This document shows, piece after piece, positions 17,790-26,886 of a stretch of DNA of 64,000 nt; the first letter of the stretch is position 1, and every line of letters begins with the position of its first letter. Position numbers and translations under genes: made by a program. The notes beneath the pieces were generated by a model, which was given only the letters and a program-made list of their open reading frames with translations, searched no databases and was not told the origin of the DNA. The stretch covers positions 248,001 to 312,000 of the forward strand of contig CAWKCO010000004.1 of assembly GCA_963848175.1 (NCBI GenBank), in the 5' to 3' direction. The DNA comes from JAMZMI01 sp963848175 (lineage in GTDB: Bacteria > Bacteroidota > Bacteroidia > Cytophagales > Cyclobacteriaceae).

Positions 17790-18350
17790 GATAAGTGTTG
17801 CTTTTAGTCGAACTCAACAATACATATAAGATGGGAGGACTGCAAGGCCGCCATTTTTATTTTCAATTTTTCTAAGACTTCAATAAATCACACTATTTTA
17901 CTCGGACACAGTAGTACTCAACATTCTTTTCGGGATAAAATCTTCTCAATCTGTAAATGGATAAGAATCCGGACTGTAATCAAATATTTTAAGAAGGCAG
18001 ATAAGTGTGAAATAGGAATTGAAGGAAATCTCTCATACCAAACTGTAGAATTGCTAATACTTCTTGTGGATAAACTCCCACATGCCAAAGACTAGTCTAT
18101 GCAATCTATAATCTCACTTTTCACAGAAGGTATAATTCGTATTGTATCAGTTTTCTACCGTCCATATTTTACTGTAAGCTCATAAAATCGATCATTATGG
18201 CTAATGAGTGTAATCTTTTGGTGAAAAAGATCCTTGATTGAATCTTGATAATTCAATGATTAGAACAGGACTGGTTGGAAAAGTATCAGTCGAATCCCTT
18301 TTCTGGCATTGGCCTTGTAGTTTGAGGGACAAACCAAACATTTAATTATC
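17790..18350. other. Gene-free stretch after the IS remnant
   Basis: 561 bases, AT-rich, with stops in all frames and no convincing small gene. It probably includes the outer end of the IS remnant (just past 17789) and the promoter of the DUF2383 gene. I see no clear terminal inverted repeat. Confidence 0.5.
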
Positions 18351-18797
18351 ATGGAAAATCATAAGTTAATTGATCATTTGAACGATGTTTTAAAAAAGAA
18401 CTTTGATGCGGCCACAGGTTATACTGAGGTAGCTGAAAAGGTGGAAAGTGCATCGTTGAGAAAAATGTTTTTAGACAATGCATCCCAGAGAAGAGAGTTT
18501 GCCGGAACTTTGTCAGACCAAATTAGACAATTGGGAGGGCTGCCGGCAGATGAAGGTAGTGCATTAGGTTCTGTACACAGAACTTGGATAAATGTAAAAA
18601 CTTCGCTGGCATCTGATACCGATGAAGCTATTTTGGAAGAGGTTATCACAGGAGAAGAAGCTGCTGTAGACGAATACGAGTCTTTTTTGGAAGATAAAGA
18701 TATTCCGATGAGTGTACGCACTACAGTGGAAGCACAAAAAGTGCAGGTGGAACTTTCTCTAAATACAGCCAGAAATCTGGAAGCATTGGTTGATTAG
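18351..18797 (+). CDS. PA2169-type four-helix-bundle protein (DUF2383)
   Basis: This 148-residue, mostly helical protein matches the PA2169/DUF2383 ferritin-like family: LIDHLNDVLKKNFDAATGYTEVAEKV, then GSALGSVHRTWINVKTSLAS and EVITGEEAAVDEYESFL. Such proteins are induced in stress and stationary phase in several bacteria; the biochemical role is not known. It is followed by a strong terminator and is monocistronic. Confidence 0.88.
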   Translation: MENHKLIDHLNDVLKKNFDAATGYTEVAEKVESASLRKMFLDNASQRREFAGTLSDQIRQLGGLPADEGSALGSVHRTWINVKTSLASDTDEAILEEVITGEEAAVDEYESFLEDKDIPMSVRTTVEAQKVQVELSLNTARNLEALVD

Positions 18798-18838
18798 TCA
18801 TTGGCTAAAAAACTAAGGAAACATACATAACACCTAAG

Positions 18839-18877
18839 CGAGTCTCAAGATCTAAAAATCTGGGGGCTCGTTTTTTT
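18839..18877 (+). terminator. Rho-independent terminator after the DUF2383 gene
   Basis: A 13-position stem (CGAGTCTCAAGAT with ATCTGGGGGCTCG, one mismatch, two G-T pairs) closes a CTAAAA loop and runs into seven T's. Confidence 0.85.
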
Positions 18878-19046
18878 ATGCAAAAGACTTTTTGTAAAAT
18901 AATGATGTGGGTTATGTTTTCCAAACTTACGGATTGCTCTGGGTTGATTAACAGGAACTCAATTTTTTTCTTTGTGAGCACGAGCACACTTACTCCTTCG
19001 GTATTCTTTTTGTGTCAATGGCAATGACAGAGGAGAGGCATTTCTG

Positions 19047-19054
19047 TAGCTTTG
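19047..19054 (+). promoter_or_regulatory. Candidate -7 box for the aldehyde dehydrogenase gene
   Basis: TAGCTTTG, an exact TAnnTTTG match, 27 bases before the ATG at 19082. It overlaps the more upstream in-frame TTG-type start, which supports 19082. No clear -33 TTG. Confidence 0.45.
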
Positions 19055-19081
19055 TGGTTTCAAACAAAAAAGATACCTCAC

Positions 19082-20626
19082 ATGCAAAGTACTCAAGATA
19101 TTTCTTCGGTTTTGACCTTGTTGAAGATAGAAAAAACGAATAGCGGAGCAGCTATTGGTCACCAGTGGTTGAAAACTACGGGCAAAGTAATCTCCTCTTA
19201 CTCACCAGTAGATGGAAAAAATATTGCCGATGTGAATATGGCCACAGCCAATGATTACGAAACAGTAATCACAGCAGCGCAGGAGGCTTTCGTGCAGTGG
19301 CGATTGGTGCCAGCTCCGCAGCGCGGTGAAATTGTACGTCAGGTAGGAGAGGCACTCAGAGCTGAAAAGGAGGCACTTGGCACATTGGTGTCTTACGAAA
19401 TGGGTAAATCACTGCAAGAAGGACTTGGAGAGGTTCAGGAGATGATTGATATCTGTGATTTTGCTGTTGGACTGTCTCGTCAGTTATATGGCTTAACCAT
19501 GCACTCGGAGCGTCCTATGCACCGCATGTATGAGCAGTGGCACCCTATGGGTGTAGTAGGTATTATTTCAGCGTTCAACTTCCCTGTGGCTGTTTGGGCA
19601 TGGAATGCAGCTTTGGCTTGGGTGTGTGGAGATGTGTGCGTGTGGAAGCCATCAGAAAAAACACCTCTTACTGCAATAGCCTGTCAGAAGATCGTACAAG
19701 AAATATTTTTGAAAAACAACGTGCACCCAGGTGTTTGTGGTTTGCTAATCGGAGATGCCGAAATAGGTAAACTGATGTCTAACGACGGACGTGTTCCTTT
19801 GGTATCAGCTACTGGCTCTACACGTATGGGCAAGGCGGTAAGCGAAGCTGTAGCCAAGCGTCTTGGAAGATCTATTTTGGAACTTGGGGGTAACAATGCG
19901 ATTATCATCACGGAGCATGCTGATTTGAATATAGCCATCCCAGGAGCGGTATTTGGTGCTGTGGGCACTGCAGGTCAGCGCTGCACAAGTACTCGTAGGT
20001 TGATCATTCACGAAAGTCTATATGATGAAATGAAAGAACGTCTGGTGCAGGCTTACGGTCAGTTGAAAATAGGAGACCCTTTAGATCAAAACAATCATGT
20101 GGGGCCTTTGATTGACAAAGACGCTGTGGGAATGTATGAAGCCGCTCTTGGTCAGATCATCGAGCAAGGAGGAAAGGCCTTGATCGAAGGAGAAGTGCTA
20201 AAAGGCGATAAGTACGCTTCAGGTTGTTATGTAAAGCCAGCGATTTATGAAGTAGAATCTGATTATGCGATCGTATGTCATGAGACTTTTGCTCCAATCT
20301 TGTATTTGATTAAATACAAAACATTGGAAGAAGCCATTGCTATGCAAAATGCAGTGCCTCAAGGCTTGTCATCTGCCATCATGACTACCAATATGCGTGA
20401 GGCAGAATTGTTCTTGTCACAGGCGGGCTCAGATTGCGGTATTGCCAACGTAAATATTGGTACTTCAGGTGCTGAGATAGGTGGTGCTTTCGGAGGAGAA
20501 AAAGAAACAGGAGGGGGGAGAGAGTCGGGCTCTGATGCTTGGAAAGCATATATGCGTAGACAAACAAATACAATTAACTACTCTACTCAGCTTCCACTAG
20601 CTCAAGGCATCAAGTTTGACTTATAA
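19082..20626 (+). CDS. Aldehyde dehydrogenase, ALDH7 (antiquitin-like) type
   Basis: The 514-residue enzyme has all ALDH landmarks: FNFPVAVWAWNAALAW with the catalytic Asn, SATGSTRMGKAV at the NAD site, ELGGNN with the general-base Glu (about residue 267), and GQRCTSTRR with the nucleophile Cys301. The AGQRCTSTRR and TFAPILYL sequences place it with ALDH7 proteins, which oxidise alpha-aminoadipic semialdehyde in lysine breakdown in other organisms. That substrate is inferred. A Gre-like gene follows 7 bases downstream. Confidence 0.92.
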   Translation: MQSTQDISSVLTLLKIEKTNSGAAIGHQWLKTTGKVISSYSPVDGKNIADVNMATANDYETVITAAQEAFVQWRLVPAPQRGEIVRQVGEALRAEKEALGTLVSYEMGKSLQEGLGEVQEMIDICDFAVGLSRQLYGLTMHSERPMHRMYEQWHPMGVVGIISAFNFPVAVWAWNAALAWVCGDVCVWKPSEKTPLTAIACQKIVQEIFLKNNVHPGVCGLLIGDAEIGKLMSNDGRVPLVSATGSTRMGKAVSEAVAKRLGRSILELGGNNAIIITEHADLNIAIPGAVFGAVGTAGQRCTSTRRLIIHESLYDEMKERLVQAYGQLKIGDPLDQNNHVGPLIDKDAVGMYEAALGQIIEQGGKALIEGEVLKGDKYASGCYVKPAIYEVESDYAIVCHETFAPILYLIKYKTLEEAIAMQNAVPQGLSSAIMTTNMREAELFLSQAGSDCGIANVNIGTSGAEIGGAFGGEKETGGGRESGSDAWKAYMRRQTNTINYSTQLPLAQGIKFDL

Positions 20627-20633
20627 TTGCTAA

Positions 20634-21086
20634 ATGGATTTAAGGGAAGAAAAGGCACTTTTGCTGGAAGCTTGCAAAAGAGAAGTAGCAGCGAGAATCA
20701 AAACGGCTCAGGACGAGTTGCAATCATACAGCGCACAGTCCAACGAAGAGACCAAAAGTAGCGCGGGCGATAAGTATGAAACCGCTCGTGCGATGATTCA
20801 TCTAGAAAAAGAAAAGATGTCTATTCAGCTCAACGAATCCATGAAGCTCAAGCAAGTGTTGGACATGATCAAACCCACCTCGGATGCCTCTGGTATGGGT
20901 AGGTTGATCGTTACTGATCAGGGGCGGTTCTTTATTTCTGCGAGTTTGGGACTCGTAAAAGTATCAGATTGGCAATATTTTGTATTGTCCCCAGTAGCAC
21001 CACTGGGCAAATTGCTTGCTTCTGCCAAGATAAATGTACCGCTTACCTTCAATGGTAAGCGGTATGAAATCTTAGCCATTGACTAA
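20634..21086 (+). CDS. GreA/B-like hypothetical protein
   Basis: This 150-residue protein starts with a helical, charged region (REEKALLLEACKREVAARIKTAQDELQ) that probably forms a coiled coil. It ends with a Gre-factor C-terminal-like beta domain (GRLIVTDQGRFFISASLGLVKVS, YFVLSPVAPLGKLLASAK). It is common in Bacteroidota, where it is often misnamed 3-oxoacyl-ACP synthase. Binding to RNA polymerase is only an inference. It is co-transcribed with the aldehyde dehydrogenase and its 3' end overlaps the convergent kinase gene by 4 bases. Confidence 0.75.
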   Translation: MDLREEKALLLEACKREVAARIKTAQDELQSYSAQSNEETKSSAGDKYETARAMIHLEKEKMSIQLNESMKLKQVLDMIKPTSDASGMGRLIVTDQGRFFISASLGLVKVSDWQYFVLSPVAPLGKLLASAKINVPLTFNGKRYEILAID

Positions 21087-21583
21087 ACTTTGAGATCGAG
21101 GAAGAGTTGTTTCATATTTACAGGATATCTCCCATCAAGGAAAATATACTCTTTGTCATCACCCTTTATTTTTCCATATTTCTGATAGCCTTTCCATACG
21201 TGGTTTTCATAAGATGCTGGTGCATCCTTCCATCTTGGATCATCAGAGGTACGTTTTTCATAGGTATCCTTTTCAATATCAATGAAAATTTTCTGATCGT
21301 AGACCGTGCGCATAGAAGCAGGGTAAAAAGGAAAGAGCCCTTCTACAATGGTGAAATCAGCCTTAGATTTTTCAATTTTTGAAACTACCACATCCCACTT
21401 GAAGGTATTTGGTCGCTCCCAATCGGGCGCACCATCTATCAAACTCATTGCGGCTACAGGCTTAGTGTAGTCGCTGAGATGAATCACCTCTACGGTTTTC
21501 TTTAACTTTTTTAGCGCTTGCGCCATTGCTTTTGCTAGCGTAGTTTTCCCCGATCTGCTTGCGCCTCCTATTGCTATTATCAT
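21083..21583 (-). CDS. Uridine kinase-like P-loop kinase
   Basis: The 166-residue protein has a P-loop GGASRSGKTTLA at the extreme N-terminus, HLSDYTKP (base/sugar contact region) and a Walker-B-like FTIVEGLFPFYP. These fit the uridine kinase/nicotinamide riboside kinase/phosphoribulokinase fold. The substrate is uncertain. A -7 box ends four bases before the ATG, so the mRNA may be leaderless. Confidence 0.8.
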   Translation of the reverse strand: MIIAIGGASRSGKTTLAKAMAQALKKLKKTVEVIHLSDYTKPVAAMSLIDGAPDWERPNTFKWDVVVSKIEKSKADFTIVEGLFPFYPASMRTVYDQKIFIDIEKDTYEKRTSDDPRWKDAPASYENHVWKGYQKYGKIKGDDKEYIFLDGRYPVNMKQLFLDLKV

Positions 21584-21587
21584 GTGA

Positions 21588-21595
21588 CAAACCTA
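21588..21595 (-). promoter_or_regulatory. Candidate -7 box, possibly giving a leaderless mRNA
   Basis: TAGGTTTG on the minus strand, with a TTG 18 bases upstream (21616-21614). Only four bases separate the box from the ATG at 21583, so transcription would begin at or next to the start codon. Confidence 0.5.
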
Positions 21596-21660
21596 GTTTA
21601 GAAAATGTTAACCCAATGCGTACCAACGTGTCAAGAAGGTTTAAAATTCTGCCAAATTTA

Positions 21661-23397
21661 TCAGATTCTTGCTTGATAAGTGTATAAATCGAAATATCTA
21701 CCTTGTTTTGCTATTAATTCATCATGGGTACCGCGTTCGGCAACCTGTCCGTTCTCCACCACCAAAATCTGATCAGCTTTCTTAATGGTGCTGAGTCTGT
21801 GCGCAATGACGAAAGAAGTTCGACCTTTCATCAGTCGCGCAAGACTCTCTTGGATATAGCTTTCACTCTCGGTATCCAAATTGGATGTGGCTTCATCCAG
21901 GATAAGGATGCGCGGGTTGGCCAGTATTGCTCTGGCGATTGCAATACGTTGTTTTTGTCCACCGGATAGTTTTACCCCTCGCTCGCCGATAAGGGTGTCA
22001 AGACCGTCTTCAAAGCGATCGGTAAATTCGCTCACATGGGCAGCTTTCACTGCATCCAACAGACGCTGCTCTGACGCATCCGGTCTTGGAAAGAGAATGT
22101 TTTCTCTGATTGTACCTTCAAAGAGAAAATCATCTTGAAGTACTACTCCAAGCTGACTTCTATAGCTCTGCAACGATACTTTGGACAGATCATGTCCGTC
22201 TACCGAGATCAAGCCACTATCTGGCGTGAGAAAAGATGCTGACAATCCTGCGATGGTGGATTTACCTGATCCTGAAGTCCCCACTAGCGCAGTGACCGAA
22301 CCTGCAGGCGCATCGAATGAAATGTTTTTGATTACGTTTTTGTCGCCTTCATAAGCAAAGCTGACATTCTCGAATTTGATATCGCCTCGAATCTCTGGGA
22401 TGGTAATGGTACGCACAGAGCCATCATCTTCTGGTTCCATATTCATAATTTCCTCCGTCCGATCTAGTCCGGCAAACGCTTCAGTAAGCTGACTCCCGAT
22501 ATTGCTCATTTGCACGATAGGAGCAATCATAAAGCCTAGGTACAATGTGAATGCAAGGAAATCTCCGAGTGTCATTTGGCCATCTATGATCATATAGCCA
22601 CCTATGCCCATGATGCCCGTACTTGCCAGCCCGAGGAGGAAGGTAGCCGCGCTGGTAACAACACTGGTAGATACTAAGCTCTTCTTTACATTGAGAAATA
22701 GACGTGTCACACCTTCTTCAAAAGTTTTCACTTCTTGCTGCTCTGCATTGAAGCCTTTGATCACGCGCACACCGCTTAGCGTTTCTGTGAGACGACCAGT
22801 TACTTCTGCGTTTATTTTGCCCCGTTCTCTGAAAATAGGACGGATGTAACTAAAGGCTTTGAGTGAAATGAATCCAAAAATACCAACGGGTACCAGCACA
22901 TATAGCGTCATCCAGGGGCTAATATTGATAAGCAGTACCAAAGAAATAATGGCTGTTAGCACACCTCCAAAAAGCTGAACTAATCCTGTCCCTACCAGAT
23001 TTCTGACTCCTTCCACATCGGTCATGATTCGAGAGACAAGCTCACCCGATTTTGTATTGTCAAAGAACCGAATGGGTAGGTAGATGATTTGTTTTTGGAC
23101 TTTCACACGCAGGATGGAAATGAGTCGCTGTGCCTCTACACTTAGAATCTGGGTGAGTAGAAATGATGTGACCGACTGAACGATAATGGCTGCTAATACG
23201 ATAAGTAGTAGCTTTTTGAGCATTTCTATATCCCCATTGGCTATTACGTCATCCATCAGATATTTACTTGCGCCAGGCAGCACAAGGCTCGCCAGTCTGC
23301 TAAAAATGATGAGAATGAGTCCTATGCCTACTATTTTTCTTCTTGGCCAAATGATGGTCTTGAATACGTGACCGATGGTCACTTTTGATTTGCTCAT
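21661..23397 (-). CDS. ABC exporter, fused permease and ATPase (MsbA-like)
   Basis: This is a 578-residue half-transporter: six membrane helices in the first ~320 residues, then a nucleotide-binding domain with Walker A GTSGSGKST (about residue 375), signature LSGGQKQRIA, Walker B ILILDEATSNLD, and the H-loop AHRLST. The dimer exports lipids or amphiphiles across the inner membrane; MsbA-like lipid A transport is possible but not shown. I use the ATG at 23397 (MSKSKVTIGH); the frame continues 24 codons upstream without similarity. Confidence 0.92.
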   Translation of the reverse strand: MSKSKVTIGHVFKTIIWPRRKIVGIGLILIIFSRLASLVLPGASKYLMDDVIANGDIEMLKKLLLIVLAAIIVQSVTSFLLTQILSVEAQRLISILRVKVQKQIIYLPIRFFDNTKSGELVSRIMTDVEGVRNLVGTGLVQLFGGVLTAIISLVLLINISPWMTLYVLVPVGIFGFISLKAFSYIRPIFRERGKINAEVTGRLTETLSGVRVIKGFNAEQQEVKTFEEGVTRLFLNVKKSLVSTSVVTSAATFLLGLASTGIMGIGGYMIIDGQMTLGDFLAFTLYLGFMIAPIVQMSNIGSQLTEAFAGLDRTEEIMNMEPEDDGSVRTITIPEIRGDIKFENVSFAYEGDKNVIKNISFDAPAGSVTALVGTSGSGKSTIAGLSASFLTPDSGLISVDGHDLSKVSLQSYRSQLGVVLQDDFLFEGTIRENILFPRPDASEQRLLDAVKAAHVSEFTDRFEDGLDTLIGERGVKLSGGQKQRIAIARAILANPRILILDEATSNLDTESESYIQESLARLMKGRTSFVIAHRLSTIKKADQILVVENGQVAERGTHDELIAKQGRYFDLYTYQARI

Positions 23398-23792
23398 ATA
23401 TTGATGGGTGATTAAGTCAATAGGTTGTAATCGAAATGCGAGAGATTTAGTTCTGTTTTTTGTTTTCAATATTTATCAAAATAGCCAACCATCAAGTAAA
23501 GCATGGTGCTGCTATTGGCTACTCCGTTAGGTGAGGTGTGTATGTGTTTGCGACACGCGTTACACACTTCGGGCAAAATTCTCCCCATAAACTTGTCCTT
23601 CAATTCATTTATAAAACCTTACTTTTTTTGTTAAATATCTGATATTCAGCTGTTTGTTTTGTGTGAATGACTCATGTAAAAAGTTGGAATAATATTCGCC
23701 ATTATGAGGTCAAATTACTTTAATACTTGATTTTAATATCAAAGTAATGATCAAACAAAACAAATTAATTTTTAACTCAAATAATATCAATT
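23398..23792. other. Gene-free stretch between the ABC exporter and CsbD
   Basis: No gene is seen in these 395 bases. There is a nested hairpin at 23536-23567 (GTGTGTA with TACACAC) and several A/T-rich blocks just before csbD, but no clean TTG/TAnnTTTG pair. Confidence 0.5.
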
Positions 23793-23978
23793 ATGGATAA
23801 GCTAGAATTAAAAGGAAACTGGAACGAGGTAAAAGGTAAGTTGAAACAAAAATACGGTGAATTGACCGATGATGACTTGACTTATAGCGAAGGTAAAGGT
23901 GATGAATTGCTAGGAAGACTACAGAAGAAAGTAGGTCGTAGCAAGGAAGAGCTGAAAGAGGAAATTGAAAATATGTAA
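23793..23978 (+). CDS. CsbD family stress protein
   Basis: This is a 61-residue CsbD protein with the family pattern LELKGNWNEVKGKLKQKYGELTDDDL and GKGDELLGRLQKKVGRSKEEL. CsbD-type proteins are general-stress proteins (SigB-controlled in Bacillus) of unknown mechanism. The gene is followed at once by its own terminator and then by an MscS gene, and opens the stress-envelope cluster. Confidence 0.93.
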   Translation: MDKLELKGNWNEVKGKLKQKYGELTDDDLTYSEGKGDELLGRLQKKVGRSKEELKEEIENM

Positions 23979-23995
23979 TTCCAAATTTATCTCTT

Positions 23996-24029
23996 AGCGC
24001 TGGAGGATTTTACTCTTGCGCTTTTTTTT
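23996..24029 (+). terminator. Rho-independent terminator after csbD
   Basis: AGCGC and GCGCT pair across a 17-base loop that can extend by three more pairs, followed by eight T's. It starts 18 bases past the csbD stop. Confidence 0.7.
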
Positions 24030-24066
24030 AATCTGATACCGCAAACTAATCACCGAAATAAAATTT

Positions 24067-24981
24067 ATGGAAAAGGCCTTGCACAAAGTATGGGAAAAAC
24101 TGGATAGTTGGATAGATGCGTTTTTGAGTATGCTTCCGAACATGGGACTAGCTATAGCTCTGTTTATTCTATTTCTCGTTTTGGCCCGTTTGGGTAAAAA
24201 AGTATTCGTTAAGATATGGAATAAAACACCTGTAGAGAATCAGGCCCTAGAAGACCTCTTTGCTATTATCGTATATAATTTGATTCTAGGAGTGGGTCTA
24301 TTTATTATTTTAGGAATTCTTCACCTAGATAGGGCTGTAACATCTCTATTGGCAGGAGTTGGAGTCATTGGTTTAGCTCTTGGTTTTGCCTTTCAAGACA
24401 TTGCGGCCAATTTCGTTTCAGGTATTATTCTCGCTTTTCGTACACCGTTTCAGATTGGAGACGTAGTGGAGGTAAATGATATCATGGGTTCGGTATCACG
24501 CACCAATCTTCGCGTGACAGTAATAAAGAGTTTTACGGGACAAGAAGTCTATGTTCCAAATAAAGATGTATTACAAGCTCCTATATATAATTACACGATT
24601 CTTGGAAAACGTCGAATTGATCTCTCCGTTGGCGTGTCTTATGCTGATGATTTAGAAAAGGTAGAAAAGCTCGTAAAGGAGACGATAGGAAAAATGAAAG
24701 GTGTGATTGATCAGGAAAACATGATTTTCGATTATTCCGCCTTCGGAGATAGCTCTATTAATTTCAATATCCGTTTTTGGGTCAATTTTCCTGGGGATAT
24801 CGGATTTTTAGATATGCGCAATTCAGCGATCAAAGCGATTAAAGCAGCCTTTGATGAGAATGAAATCACCATTCCTTTCCCAATCAGAACTTTGGATTTT
24901 GGGATCAAAGGAGGAAAAGAGCTTTCTCAGATGAAGTTGGCTTTGAACGGTCAATCTCATGAGAACGTATCAAATAATTAA
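24067..24981 (+). CDS. MscS family mechanosensitive ion channel
   Basis: The 304-residue protein has three membrane segments in the first ~115 residues and the MscS pore-to-beta signature: GVIGLALGFAFQDIAANFVSGIILAF, FQIGDVVEVND, and VYVPNKDVLQAPIYNYT. The cytoplasmic alpha/beta vestibule follows (VGVSYADDLEKVEKLV). MscS channels open on membrane tension and release solutes in hypo-osmotic shock. A second MscS gene lies 600 bases downstream. Confidence 0.93.
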   Translation: MEKALHKVWEKLDSWIDAFLSMLPNMGLAIALFILFLVLARLGKKVFVKIWNKTPVENQALEDLFAIIVYNLILGVGLFIILGILHLDRAVTSLLAGVGVIGLALGFAFQDIAANFVSGIILAFRTPFQIGDVVEVNDIMGSVSRTNLRVTVIKSFTGQEVYVPNKDVLQAPIYNYTILGKRRIDLSVGVSYADDLEKVEKLVKETIGKMKGVIDQENMIFDYSAFGDSSINFNIRFWVNFPGDIGFLDMRNSAIKAIKAAFDENEITIPFPIRTLDFGIKGGKELSQMKLALNGQSHENVSNN

Positions 24982-25038
24982 TTCAAATCACATAACAAAT
25001 CACATAAAATCAAATTCTAACTACTAAACTTAAAACTT

Positions 25039-25470
25039 ATGAAATCAAGTAAAAAAATAGCACTTGGACTCGCATTAGGACTTACAGCTATCACGTTCAC
25101 TCAGTGCAATCAAACCAATAAAAAGAGCAATGCAGAAGTAGAGTATGCTGAGGCCAAAGAAGATTGGAAAGAGGAGCGTGACGAGATGAAGAAGGACATC
25201 AAAGGCATGATCGATGATATTGACAGAAAGCTGGAGAAAATAGATGATAAAGCAGATGACGCTGGTGACAATATCGAAGATAAATGGGAAGAAACTGAGG
25301 ATGAATTGAAGGATTCTCGCACGGCTTTAGAAAAGAAGCTTGACGATCTAGACAATGCGTCTGAGTCTAACTGGGAGCAATTCAAAGAAGATGCTGATAC
25401 TACTATGGATAATGTAAAGGCTGATTTGAAGCGTATCGGTGACAATATCGAAGATGCTTTTGAGAGCTAA
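25039..25470 (+). CDS. Coiled-coil lipoprotein
   Basis: This 143-residue protein has a lipoprotein signal peptide (MKSSKKIALGLALGLTAITF, then TQC as lipobox Cys). The mature part is almost all helix with Glu/Asp/Lys heptads (EDWKEERDEMKKDIKGMIDDI, NIEDKWEETEDELKDS). I do not recognise a named family. The position between two MscS genes and the acidic coiled coil suggest an envelope-stress or spacer role; this is inference. Confidence 0.8.
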   Translation: MKSSKKIALGLALGLTAITFTQCNQTNKKSNAEVEYAEAKEDWKEERDEMKKDIKGMIDDIDRKLEKIDDKADDAGDNIEDKWEETEDELKDSRTALEKKLDDLDNASESNWEQFKEDADTTMDNVKADLKRIGDNIEDAFES

Positions 25471-25503
25471 TAGTTATACACATATATACCAAACAACCAA
25501 CGG

Positions 25504-25531
25504 AAGGGGTGGATAAAAATTCATCCCTTTT
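25504..25531 (+). terminator. Rho-independent terminator after the lipoprotein gene
   Basis: An 11-bp stem (AAGGGGTGGAT with ATTCATCCCTT, two G-T pairs) with an AAAA loop and four T's. Confidence 0.75.
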
Positions 25532-25577
25532 GTTATGCCGTTTTGTAAATTACCGTGATTAAAAAAATAGTATCATC

Positions 25578-26469
25578 ATGAAAGATAGATTCGTTGCGTC
25601 GTTTAATGATTTCACAGACAAGATCATTGACAACAGCCCAGATATAGCCATCGGCTTAATACTACTTGTTCTATTTATCGTAATAGGAAGCTTGGTGCGG
25701 TCATTTATAAAAAAGCGTTTGTTTAAAAAACTTGACGACCGGTTACTCGTAAATTTTATTGGGCGCATTGTTTTTTTGTTGCTGGTCATCATGGGGGGCG
25801 TTATCTTTTTGAATCAAATAGGACTTGGCAAAGCCGCCAGTGGTCTCTTGGCTGGAGCGGGAGTTTCTACGCTTATCTTGGGTTTTGCATTTAAGGATTT
25901 GGGTGAAAATTTTCTGGCAGGCTTCTTTCTAGCGTTTTCCAGACCTTTTGGCATTGGGGACGTGATAGAAGTAGAGGGACTCAAAGGCATGGTGAAGGTA
26001 CTTAATTTTCGAAATACACACATTCGGTCTTTTGATGGACGCGATATTTATCTACCCAACGCCATGCTAATAAAAAATCCACTACAAAACTATACGCAGA
26101 GATGGCTTGCTTCGCTATGATTTTGTGGTAGGCCTAGATTTTGGAGACGATATACCTACAGCTGGAAAGATCATTATGGAAGCGCTTATGGCTAATGAAA
26201 ATATTGAAAAAGAGGGAGATTTAAAGCCTTTTCTTCAAATAGAAGAGTTTGGTACTAGCACTATCAATTTGGGTATTTATTACTGGATTAACAATACCAA
26301 TTTTTTAGGAAATATTGCTTTTTTAAAAACCCAGGTGATGACGGAGGTACTTAAAGCTTTAATAGCAAGTGGCTTCACCTTGCCGGCAGATATTGTGGAG
26401 CTTAAGATTTATCAAGAAGGGAGTCCAATTCCACTTAAAATGATGGAAAAAACTCAGAGTAAGGAATGA
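25578..26469 (+). CDS. MscS family mechanosensitive channel, split by one extra base
   Basis: The first frame (25578-26120) holds the membrane part and the MscS core (LILGFAFKDLGENFLAGFFLAF, FGIGDVIEVEG, IYLPNAMLIKNPLQNYT). The second frame (to 26469) holds the vestibule (VVGLDFGDDIPTAGKIIMEAL). Dropping the C at 26097 gives NYTRDGLLRYDFVVGLDFG, the expected MscS sequence, so the gene is one unit of about 296 residues. It is a paralogue of the channel at 24067. The break is probably a sequence error. Confidence 0.87.
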
Positions 26470-26482
26470 AATCTTGCTCTAT

Positions 26483-26883
26483 TTAAAAGATATAACTTCT
26501 CTGAATATTAAGGATGCGTTTGAATCCGTGAGGAATGTCTTCTCTGTTGTTCAGAGCGACTCTCATTTCTATTAGTTCTTTTTCATAAATAGACAAATTG
26601 CCGTTTTTGCCTATTTCATCCAAACGATTCGGGTAAGAGTCTTTACTTGCCGAGTTGGTGCGCTTATCAATCTTAATGCTTGATTGTTCCATTTCTTTTT
26701 CCCAAGCTTTTATCATTTGCTTCTTACCAGCCAGAGCTTCTTCAAGACGTGATCTGATCGTTATCCTCCTTACCATTATTCAGAAGCTGCTGCTCACAGA
26801 GCTCCACCGATGATTGCAATAAATCAAGCATTTGATTGATTGCTGTTTCGGGCGTGGTGATTGTCGTTTTATTATTTGTCATA
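26483..26883 (-). CDS. Hypothetical helical protein, probably split by one extra base
   Basis: Downstream of DUF2267, an ATG at 26883 (three bases after its stop) opens MTNNKTTITTPETAINQM...LQSSVELCEQQLL, which stops after 45 codons. The next frame encodes LEEALAGKKQMIKAWEKEMEQ and continues to 26483. One extra base near 26749-26756 would join them into a ~133-residue helical protein. Alternatively they are two overlapping small genes. No family is recognised. Confidence 0.55.
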
Positions 26884-26886
26884 ATG

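Noticed and set aside
26041..26140. Programmed ribosomal frameshift in mscS
   Set aside because: There is no slippery heptamer or downstream structure, and similar breaks without a shared motif occur across the window.
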